A stretch of DNA of 43,630 bases from Lachnospiraceae bacterium (GTDB lineage Bacteria > Bacillota > Clostridia > Lachnospirales > Lachnospiraceae). Location: assembly GCA_004556655.1 (NCBI GenBank), contig SFGF01000027.1, positions 1 to 43,630 on the forward strand. Direction: 5' to 3'. The notes beneath the pieces were generated by a model. That model saw nothing but the letters and a program-made list of their open reading frames with translations, was not told the DNA's origin and ran no database searches. Positions 7,831 through 14,251 of this stretch are shown here, in pieces. Made by a program: the position numbers and the translations under genes. How positions within the stretch are numbered: position 1 is the first letter of the stretch; the number at the start of each line of letters is the position of its first letter.

Positions 7831-9630
7831 TTACAAACTCTTCAAATATTCTTCTACATTCCGATACTCAACCCCACTTTCCAGTATCGTATCTTCCCCA
7901 CGATACAACACGCATCTTTTGCTGATATTACCAAATCGTTTACTTGTTTGGTTCAGTTTTTCTTCATCAACTAAGTACTTGGTCTGAACCGGAACAATCT
8001 GATCACTGTGTTTGATTTCATAGCATTCACATGTGTTTTCCTTAGAATCGTAAATTGCCATATCGTACTCGCCAACTGAGAATGTCAGTTTAAAAACTCG
8101 TTTATGCTTTTTGGCAGATTTAAATGTTTCCAAAAGAACGATTTCTTCCATCATTCGTCCACGTACTTCTTCTAAGATACGTTCAGAAACAAGAGTCTTT
8201 TCCTGTTCACTTAATGATGCAAATAATTCGTCTTTGGCTAAAGAGTGTACAAGTGCTTGTGCTTGACAGTAGCGCATACCTGGTTGTGTGAAGATGATAT
8301 TTTCCAATGGCTCAGCACTTGGAATTATTGTTTCGTTTGGAACATCAACAATCAAATCAAGAGCTTTCAAATATTCTTTAATTTCTTCTACATGAGCATT
8401 AGTGATACCAATAGATTGTTCTTCTTGATTGCGAATCTCGAGCATATCCATAAGACGTTTGGTTACAGCTTCCTTATCTATTCTATCTAAAATATCGCTA
8501 CGACGTTCCGGATCACGTTCTCTTCTTAGAACATCTGCAGCAGAGCCTAAATCATGAGATTTGAATTTGTTTATTAAGATTCGAATTAAAAAGCGGTGGT
8601 TCATATCTTCAATAATTCTGTTAATCGCACCTGTCAATTCGCCTGTTTCATACAGTGATTGTAAATGTCTAAAATATTCTCCGTCCTGACAACAACTTAA
8701 GGAGTGCTGAATGTTTTTGCAGATTGCAGTATCAATATATCTTCGTGTGGATTCATCATCTCGGAAAGAAGCATCTTCTGCATTTACATCTTCATCATCG
8801 AAATCCAATTCACCGGCACGTAGCGTACCGCCATAACGGATGTATTCATCAATGTCATTGATTCCAAGTAAACGGCTGTGCTCTCTAAATGGAATAAATG
8901 TCGTGTGAATGGTAACTGCACGGTCGTATAATTCCTGATGGAGTGCAAACCAGAAGCCAAGAGAATCTGTTCCGGATAAAACGATTTTCATTCCCTGTGC
9001 AGCATAGATATCTGAAAATAATGCAGCAGAGTCAATGAAATCTTCCATCAAAGTAACTTCATCAATAAATACATTTTCATAGCCGAGCTCCAGTAGTTTT
9101 TCCAAGTCACGATTTATTGCAGCCATAGTATCGCTTCCTTTGGCTTTAATGTAAGCGGTTTTTGATGCTTGTTCCGGTGTCATTTTTAGAACAGCTTGAC
9201 GAAGCATAGTTGTTTTACCAGTCCTGCGCAAACCAAAAACAAGACATACTCGATCAGTTACATTGCTGTTCAAATACTTCTGAAGCTGTTTAAAACAATC
9301 GCGTTCTTTCCAGGTTCGCACACCTTTTGTCATAGCTAAAAGTCGATTACCAATGACAACGGATGTTTCAAATTTTGTCGGCGTTGGTATATCAGCAACC
9401 TCAAGTTTTTTTAATTCACGTAATTCATCTTGCAATTGTTTTCTACGTACCACTTCGGCAAAAATTTGTTCTCTTTCACCTTTCTTGATATATTTACTTT
9501 TGCTTTTTCCGTTCTCTGTCCATTGTAAATAAGGTTGCTCTTTGCCTTTTATTTTCTTGATGTTGATAGAGCCTTGTGGCAAAATAGCAATTTCATTTTC
9601 CAATTCCATAATTCGTTTGTTAATGTCCAT
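7831..9630 (-). CDS. AAA-family ATPase (DUF4143-like) carried by the element
   Basis: This 599-residue protein has a charged N-terminal region (1-100), a P-loop ATPase module with Walker A (GLRRTGKTT, residues 133-141), Walker B (ENVFIDE, ~186-191) and a sensor-like strand (MKIVLSGTDS). The C-terminal domain ends with GEYDMAIYD and CYEIKHSDQ, a D...ExK pattern typical of PD-(D/E)XK nuclease folds. This is the layout of AAA_14/DUF4143-type proteins, whose biological role is poorly known; helicase-like, defence or maintenance roles have all been suggested for relatives. The start at 9630 follows GAGGTGAG. It is read toward the left end from its own promoter, which is overlapped by three operator-like repeats. 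Confidence 0.82.
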   Translation of the reverse strand: MDINKRIMELENEIAILPQGSINIKKIKGKEQPYLQWTENGKSKSKYIKKGEREQIFAEVVRRKQLQDELRELKKLEVADIPTPTKFETSVVIGNRLLAMTKGVRTWKERDCFKQLQKYLNSNVTDRVCLVFGLRRTGKTTMLRQAVLKMTPEQASKTAYIKAKGSDTMAAINRDLEKLLELGYENVFIDEVTLMEDFIDSAALFSDIYAAQGMKIVLSGTDSLGFWFALHQELYDRAVTIHTTFIPFREHSRLLGINDIDEYIRYGGTLRAGELDFDDEDVNAEDASFRDDESTRRYIDTAICKNIQHSLSCCQDGEYFRHLQSLYETGELTGAINRIIEDMNHRFLIRILINKFKSHDLGSAADVLRRERDPERRSDILDRIDKEAVTKRLMDMLEIRNQEEQSIGITNAHVEEIKEYLKALDLIVDVPNETIIPSAEPLENIIFTQPGMRYCQAQALVHSLAKDELFASLSEQEKTLVSERILEEVRGRMMEEIVLLETFKSAKKHKRVFKLTFSVGEYDMAIYDSKENTCECYEIKHSDQIVPVQTKYLVDEEKLNQTSKRFGNISKRCVLYRGEDTILESGVEYRNVEEYLKSL

Positions 9631-9648
9631 TTGCTCACCTCATTTCAT

Positions 9649-9692
9649 ATAACCCATTATAACCCATTTTTAAAATCATATCAATGGGTTAT
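9649..9692 (-). promoter_or_regulatory. Promoter with three operator-like repeats for the ATPase gene
   Basis: On the minus strand, TTGATA (9684-9679) and TATAAT (9661-9656) are 17 bases apart. The 10-bp sequence ATAACCCATT occurs at 9649-9658 and 9659-9668 and inverted at 9683-9692, so the repeats cover the -10 and touch the -35. This is the arrangement expected for repression, although the binding protein is unknown. Confidence 0.65.
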
Positions 9693-9807
9693 TGTGTCGA
9701 ACTATTAAAATATATATATCTTGAAATTATACAAGCAGTTAACAGGGAAATAGCTCAAAGTGCCCAAGCTTAGCGAATAAATATGAAATAGGAAGGAGGT
9801 CAGTAAC

Positions 9808-10044
9808 ATGGAAGATGTGGCTGTTTTACAGACAATCGAAAACAACAGAGAAATTCTCTGGGATTCAGACAGTGAATTCTTGTTCGAATACCAAAAAGCC
9901 ATGCTGCTGGCTCTTAAAGAACTTGGGACTTTAGATGAAATGCAGTATCGATATGCAGAGGCAACATTAAAAGAACAACTCCGTAGATTCTTCAAAAAGA
10001 AACTTTCATGCAATACTGTAACTGGAGGTGACGCAAATGATTAA
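9808..10044 (+). CDS. Small protein coupled to the serine recombinase
   Basis: This 78-residue acidic-to-basic protein (MEDVAVLQTIENNREILW..., then FEYQKAMLLALKELGTLDE and a basic helix KEQLRRFFKKK) has a very strong ribosome site (GGAAGGAGG). Its stop codon overlaps the recombinase start by eight bases, so the two are co-translated. Similar short proteins often precede serine recombinases in clostridial elements, with a SHOCT-like helical look, but I cannot assign a proven function. Because serine integrases need a separate directionality factor to excise, this is the best candidate on the element. That is inference from position and size only. Confidence 0.65.
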   Translation: MEDVAVLQTIENNREILWDSDSEFLFEYQKAMLLALKELGTLDEMQYRYAEATLKEQLRRFFKKKLSCNTVTGGDAND

Positions 10045-11746
10045 AGTGGCAAGTTATTGTCGTGTATCAACCGACAAAGATGACCAGGCAAATTCTTTTG
10101 AATCCCAGCAGAAATATTTTAAGGAATATATTGCTCGCCGGCCAAATTGGGAATTGTATAAGATTTATGCAGACAAAGGTATCACAGGCACTTCGACAAA
10201 GAAGCGTGTGAAATTCAATCAGATGATTAATGATGCTCACATGGGAAAGTTCCATATCATTATCACAAAAGAAGTGAGCCGTTTTTCAAGGAATATATTA
10301 GATACCATTTCTTATACCAGAGAATTAAAAGCGATCGGTGTCATTGTGATTTTCCTAAATGATGGAATCGCAACATCGGATGGAGATGCCGAACTCAAAC
10401 TCTCTTTTTTGGGCTCTCTCGCACAGGAAGAAAGCCGTAAAACGTCTGCTCGTGTGAAATGGGGGCAGACTCGCCGGATGGAGCAAGGCGTAGTCTTTGG
10501 ACGTTCTATGTTGGGATATGATGTGAAAGATGGGAAAATGACTATCAATCCGGAAGGTGCCGAAATTGTAAAATTGATATTCCATAAATATGGAAATGAA
10601 AAGAAAGGGACTTCTGTTATCGCAAGAGAACTTCGTGAAGCTGGATATAGAAGTTACACTGGTAACACGAAATGGAGTAACACCCATATCATTAAGATAT
10701 TGAAAAATGAAAAATATGTGGGGGATTTAATTCAGAAGAAAACCATCACGCCAGATTATCTGACTCATGCGAAAAAATATAATCATGGGGAAGAAGAATT
10801 TATCCATATTGAAAACCATCATGAACCGATTATTGACCGTGACCTTTGGAATCTAGTACAGGAGGAATTGGAGAAACGAAACCTTCACGGCAGTTACGGC
10901 AAAGGACATTCCAATCGTTATGTCTTTTCAGGAAAGATTAAATGTGGTGAATGCGGAGCCAGTTTTGTATCGAGGCAACGTAAACGCAAGGATGGTTCCA
11001 CCTACAAACGTTGGGGGTGCTTCACGGCTGCAAATGAAGGGCGTGTACACCGAGATTCGCAGGGAAATGAGGTCGGGTGTGACATTGGAAGGCAGATTAG
11101 GGATGAACTTGCCATGGATATGCTGAAACAGTCTTTAAATACTATCCCAATGGATCAGAAGTGGATTATAAATAATGTAGTTTCTATTGCCATGGACGCT
11201 ATTACCTACTGTGAGATAGACGATTGGGATTCCGAAGAAAAACTACAATATGAAATGGAACAAATTATGGAAAAGAAACAGAATGTACTAGATGCTTTCT
11301 TTTCAAAAAATATTACCAAGGAGGATATGCGAATGATGAATGAACGCTATGACAAACAGATAGGTGAATTACAGGAACGATTGGAAACGGTCAAAGCCAA
11401 AGAACAGATTCACTATGAAACAGACTCATTAAAAAGTGACGTGCGAAAGCAGGTGACAGATATGGTATCCGGATTAACTGAGAGCGAAATCTTTTATAAG
11501 AATGTCTTAGAACAGATGATTGTCTATCCAGACCAGCGTGTGGAGGTGAAATTAAACTTACTTCCACAGAAATGGATTTTCGTTCTCCAAAAACTTTCAG
11601 ATTTAAAACATTCAAGTGACCACAGGAATCTTCCAGAGACAGATTCCTTAGACCTTAGGGTGTGCAATAACAACCCCTCATTACCTACATCCGTCAGTAC
11701 AGCCATGCAGACACGGTTGGGAGCTGCGAATCTCTGTGACAGGTAA
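10037..11746 (+). CDS. Large serine recombinase (integrase/excisionase)
   Basis: The 569-residue protein has a resolvase catalytic domain (SYCRVSTDKDDQ with catalytic Ser near residue 11; ITKEVSRFSRN; AQEESRKTSARVKWG), the 'recombinase' DNA-binding domain (~170-270), a zinc ribbon (CGECGASF ... GC ... GCDI, ~295-350) and a coiled coil (~395-450). Such enzymes cut attP and attB with a 2-bp stagger and integrate DNA without host factors. ATG at 10,037 is chosen because GGAGG lies 8 bases upstream; a GTG at 10,028 is inside that site. The frame runs through the right attachment site, so the last ~20 residues are encoded by cotJC DNA (antisense). Related enzymes include SpoIVCA, which excises the sigK element. 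Confidence 0.95.
   Translation: MIKVASYCRVSTDKDDQANSFESQQKYFKEYIARRPNWELYKIYADKGITGTSTKKRVKFNQMINDAHMGKFHIIITKEVSRFSRNILDTISYTRELKAIGVIVIFLNDGIATSDGDAELKLSFLGSLAQEESRKTSARVKWGQTRRMEQGVVFGRSMLGYDVKDGKMTINPEGAEIVKLIFHKYGNEKKGTSVIARELREAGYRSYTGNTKWSNTHIIKILKNEKYVGDLIQKKTITPDYLTHAKKYNHGEEEFIHIENHHEPIIDRDLWNLVQEELEKRNLHGSYGKGHSNRYVFSGKIKCGECGASFVSRQRKRKDGSTYKRWGCFTAANEGRVHRDSQGNEVGCDIGRQIRDELAMDMLKQSLNTIPMDQKWIINNVVSIAMDAITYCEIDDWDSEEKLQYEMEQIMEKKQNVLDAFFSKNITKEDMRMMNERYDKQIGELQERLETVKAKEQIHYETDSLKSDVRKQVTDMVSGLTESEIFYKNVLEQMIVYPDQRVEVKLNLLPQKWIFVLQKLSDLKHSSDHRNLPETDSLDLRVCNNNPSLPTSVSTAMQTRLGAANLCDR
11658..11688. repeat. Right attachment site of the cotJC element
   Basis: GGGTGTGCAATAA (11,658-11,670) is the inverted partner of 7721-7733. 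After a 13-base spacer comes the CCTAC core (11,684-11,688), which holds the Val61-Gly62 codons of cotJC. Confidence 0.75.
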
Positions 11747-11868
11747 CGCATGGAAGCTCCGATCTCGCCGTCGGGTCCTCCATATTGACTGATGATTAAT
11801 TTTGCAATATCCGCATTGGGTTCTGTGATATTAACGGGATATTCTAGTCTTTTTTCATAGATCCACAT
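11683..11868 (-). CDS. cotJC: Manganese catalase CotJC, N-terminal part (gene interrupted)
   Basis: The first 62 residues of CotJC: MWIYEKRLEYPVNITEPN, then QYGGPDGEIGASMRYLSQRF and MAVLTDVG. Glu35 is in the position of the first manganese ligand. After Gly62 the frame runs into the element for about 50 unrelated residues (to 11,524). The gene begins six bases after cotJB. In Firmicutes CotJC is a dimanganese catalase of the inner spore coat. The split lies between ligand Glu35 and ligands Glu65/His68 (numbered on the rejoined protein), so neither part can build the metal site. Confidence 0.9.
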
Positions 11869-11874
11869 TTACTT

Positions 11875-12195
11875 TCAGCACCTCCTTTTCCTTTCCATTT
11901 CCCATGGCCAGGGCTGCATCATCCAGTCCCAGCGGTCGCTGTGAGTGTTGTCTATCGTATCCATGGTCAATGGTCCATATTGGCGGGAATACTCATTCAT
12001 AGAATCCCGGCGGACGCAGGCGTTTTTATGGTAATATGCCTGGGCTTCCATATCGTCAGGATGTGTATCAAGATAAAGGAGCATGTCATAGGCAGCAAAG
12101 CTGGACTGATTGATCAGATCCATAAGTTTTTGTCGGGAATTATCATCTGTGCGGCAGGAACATTCACAATTACAGCTGCAGTTTAGCAATGACAT
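11875..12195 (-). CDS. cotJB: Spore coat protein CotJB
   Basis: The 106-residue protein carries the CotJB pattern: LMDLINQSSFAAYDMLLYLD, THPDDMEAQAYYHK, YSRQYGPLT and the ending WDWMMQPWPWE. A Cys-rich leader (CSCNCECSC) precedes the domain. CotJB assembles with CotJA and CotJC in the spore coat; its exact role is not known. The start at 12,195 is preferred over an ATG ten codons upstream because AAAGGAGG is correctly spaced before it. It overlaps the end of cotJA by 13 bases and is followed six bases later by cotJC. Confidence 0.9.
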   Translation of the reverse strand: MSLLNCSCNCECSCRTDDNSRQKLMDLINQSSFAAYDMLLYLDTHPDDMEAQAYYHKNACVRRDSMNEYSRQYGPLTMDTIDNTHSDRWDWMMQPWPWEMERKRRC

Positions 12196-12557
12196 CCGCC
12201 TCCTTTCCCACAAAACGGTTTGCAAAGTTCGGGGAATATAGTTCCCATGGCGAGCCCTTTTTGAAGACTATACGTTTTCCAGTTCATCTGAGAGGGAACA
12301 TACCCCATACCAAGCGGCAGGTCACCCCAGTGTATCTGACCGGCAGAAGGCATCTGATCTTCTGAAATTATCCGCCGTTCGGTGGAATCCTGGCATCTAC
12401 GTTGTGGATTCATATCTGAAAGATTTGTTCTTGCATAACTGTTTTTTGTATTGACAGAACAACCATTTCGGCGTCCGGGATTATTTTTGCAGGGCATCCG
12501 GTTATTGTCCATTCGGCATCCGTCCATACGACGGTTATCCATTTGGCAGTTTCCCAT
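12183..12557 (-). CDS. cotJA: Spore coat-associated protein CotJA
   Basis: The C-terminal half of this 124-residue protein fits CotJA: LGMGYVPSQMNWKTYSLQKG, then LAMGTIFPELCKPFCGKGG. The N-terminal ~60 residues are a low-complexity, Met/Arg/Asn/Cys-rich extension (MDNRRMDGCRMDNNRM) not found in the short Bacillus protein. CotJA is needed for CotJC to enter the coat in Bacillus subtilis. The start follows GAAAGGAAGG. It is the first gene of the operon cotJA-cotJB-cotJC-sodC, read away from ftsW. Confidence 0.88.
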   Translation of the reverse strand: MGNCQMDNRRMDGCRMDNNRMPCKNNPGRRNGCSVNTKNSYARTNLSDMNPQRRCQDSTERRIISEDQMPSAGQIHWGDLPLGMGYVPSQMNWKTYSLQKGLAMGTIFPELCKPFCGKGGGCHC

Positions 12558-12591
12558 TTGTAATCCTTCCTTTCAAGAATCATTTCTGTTT

Positions 12592-12599
12592 ATCATATG
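12592..12599 (-). promoter_or_regulatory. Possible sporulation-type -10 for the cotJ operon
   Basis: CATATGAT on the minus strand, 35 bases before cotJA, resembles -10 elements of mother-cell sigma factors E and K. I cannot find a convincing -35, so this remains a suggestion. Confidence 0.3.
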
Positions 12600-12701
12600 G
12601 GAAAAATACCAGAATGGTTCAAGAAAAGGTTTTTTTATTTCTGGAAAGGTGCTATACTTTAGGATAAAGTGGGAGTTAAGAATAAGAAATGAGGTATTTG
12701 C

Positions 12702-13883
12702 ATGCAGAAAAGTGTAAGTCAAAAGCAAAAAAAGGAGCGTAAAAAAGCAGATTATTATGATTATAACCTGCTGGCTGCGGTTATTCTGCTTATTTGCTTT
12801 GGATTGATTATGCTCTATAGTACAAGTGCCTATGAGGCACAGCTGAAGTTTAACGGAGATGATATGTATTATTTCCGACGTCAGGCGTTGATCAGTGCTG
12901 CATCGATCCTATTTGCGGTTATCATATCCAGATGGGATTATCATCTTTTGATTCCTGTGTCAGGTCTTGCGTATGTGGTATCCTTTATTTTGATGGCGAT
13001 GGTTTATTTTACTCCTTTTGGGGTATCTGCATATGGTTCCAAGCGTTGGCTGAGACTGGCGGGGATACAGTTCCAGCCTTCTGAGATTGCGAAGATTGCA
13101 GTGATTATTTACCTGCCGGTGGTGATTATCAAGATGGGGAGGCAGTTTAAAACATTGAAAGCAGTGATATTGCTTTTGATTCTTGGTGCGATTCAGGGAG
13201 GGGCTGCATTTATTCTTACAGATAATCTGAGTACAGGTATTATCATTGGCGGGATTGCTGTGATGATGATTTTTATTGCCCATCCAAAGACAAAACCGTT
13301 TGTTCTGACGGCAGCCGGTGTGACAGCAGCAGTCGGAGCGGTTGTGATTTATATGGGACAGACAATGACCACCAGTGATAATTTCCGAATTCGAAGAATT
13401 CTTGCCTGGCTTCATCCGGAGGAAAATATGTCATCGGGCGGTTATCAGGTAATGCAGGCTTTATATGCAATCGGAAGCGGAGGATTTTTTGGCAAAGGAT
13501 TGGGAAACAGCGCACAGAAACTGGGAACGATACCGGAAGCTCAGAATGATATGATATTTTCCATCGTATGTGAAGAGTTGGGAGTATTCGGAGCTCTTCT
13601 TCTTTTTCTCATGTTTGGATATCTGCTGTACAGACTGTTTTTCATAGCCCAGAATGCACCTGATCTTTACGGAACGCTGATCGTCAGCGGTATCTTTGTA
13701 CATATTGCACTGCAGGTTATTTTGAATATCTGTGTTGTGATCAATCTGTTGCCTACTACGGGAATTACATTGCCATTTGTAAGCTATGGAGGCACATCGA
13801 TTCTGTTTTTGATGACAGAGATGGGAATTGCGCTCAGTGTTTCCCGGCAGATTCGGTTTAAAAATCAGGATGATTTTTCGTAA
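12702..13883 (+). CDS. ftsW: FtsW/RodA/SpoVE-family peptidoglycan polymerase
   Basis: The 393-residue membrane protein has about ten transmembrane segments and SEDS family marks: YNLLAAVILLICFGLIMLYS at the first helix, SKRWLRLAGIQFQPSEIAKI, DNLSTGIIIGG, and near the end INLLPTTGITLPFVSYGGTS. SEDS proteins polymerise lipid II into glycan strands together with a class B penicillin-binding protein. Length and the PTTGITLPFVSYGG ending favour FtsW (septum) or SpoVE (spore cortex) over RodA. A basic, Lys-rich N-terminus lies in the cytoplasm. A -10-like TATACT stands at 12,653. It is transcribed away from cotJ and is followed by the acpP promoter. Confidence 0.88.
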   Translation: MQKSVSQKQKKERKKADYYDYNLLAAVILLICFGLIMLYSTSAYEAQLKFNGDDMYYFRRQALISAASILFAVIISRWDYHLLIPVSGLAYVVSFILMAMVYFTPFGVSAYGSKRWLRLAGIQFQPSEIAKIAVIIYLPVVIIKMGRQFKTLKAVILLLILGAIQGGAAFILTDNLSTGIIIGGIAVMMIFIAHPKTKPFVLTAAGVTAAVGAVVIYMGQTMTTSDNFRIRRILAWLHPEENMSSGGYQVMQALYAIGSGGFFGKGLGNSAQKLGTIPEAQNDMIFSIVCEELGVFGALLLFLMFGYLLYRLFFIAQNAPDLYGTLIVSGIFVHIALQVILNICVVINLLPTTGITLPFVSYGGTSILFLMTEMGIALSVSRQIRFKNQDDFS

Positions 13884-13887
13884 TGGG

Positions 13888-13916
13888 TTGACAAATGATT
13901 TTATAATATATATACT
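13888..13916 (+). promoter_or_regulatory. Sigma-A promoter for acpP
   Basis: TTGACA (13,888-13,893) and TATACT (13,911-13,916) with a 17-base spacer, directly after the ftsW stop codon. A near-consensus promoter, as expected for an abundant carrier protein. Confidence 0.8.
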
Positions 13917-13969
13917 TCGATACAACAGATATTTTATCGACATTCTTTAAAAGGAGACAAAGGGAAGAT

Positions 13970-14203
13970 ATGTTAGAGAAGATTAGAAAAATTATTGCAG
14001 AGCAGTTGAACTGCGAAGAGGAGACCATCGGAATGGATACCTCTTTTAAGGATGATCTGGGAGCTGATTCTTTGGATTTGTTTGAGTTGGTTATGGCTCT
14101 GGAAGAAGAGTACGGTCTCGAGATTCCGGCAGAAGAGCTGACAGATATGGAGACAGTTGGAGACGTGATTGAATATTTGAGAAACAAGGGTGTGGAGGAT
14201 TAA
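13970..14203 (+). CDS. acpP: Acyl carrier protein
   Basis: The 77-residue acidic protein has the phosphopantetheine site GADSLDLFELV (Ser in the DSL motif) and the typical helix II/III (ALEEEYGLEIPAEELTDMET, VGDVIEYL). It carries growing acyl chains in type II fatty acid synthesis and supplies membrane lipid synthesis. AAAGGAGAC lies ahead of the ATG. The phosphopantetheinyl transferase that could activate it is encoded 3.4 kb downstream. A strong promoter lies in front. Confidence 0.95.
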   Translation: MLEKIRKIIAEQLNCEEETIGMDTSFKDDLGADSLDLFELVMALEEEYGLEIPAEELTDMETVGDVIEYLRNKGVED

Positions 14204-14251
14204 TTCCACACCTTCTTTATGACAGATAACGATAGAAACAGGAGCGAGAAA

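Larger units (their letters stand above)
7706..11688. mobile_element. Large-serine-recombinase element inserted in cotJC
   Basis: The element is about 3.98 kb between two copies of CCTAC (7706-7710 and 11,684-11,688). Removing the DNA between them rejoins the two cotJC parts in frame as ...LTDVG-TEELAHLEM, the normal catalase sequence. Just inside each end lies the same 13-bp sequence in inverted orientation (7721-7733 and 11,658-11,670). It carries three genes: an AAA ATPase (-), a small protein (+) and a serine recombinase (+). There are no conjugation or phage structural genes. The layout recalls the intervening elements of sigK in Bacillus and Clostridioides. Whether it excises cannot be told from sequence. 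Confidence 0.87.

Noticed and set aside
11524..11682. Continuation of the cotJC N-terminal frame into the element
   Set aside because: These ~50 codons are antisense to the recombinase and unlike catalase; they are only the read-through of the interrupted gene.
13902..13907. TATAAT directly after TTGACA upstream of acpP
   Set aside because: Spacer of only eight bases; the TATACT at 13,911 gives the proper 17-base spacing.
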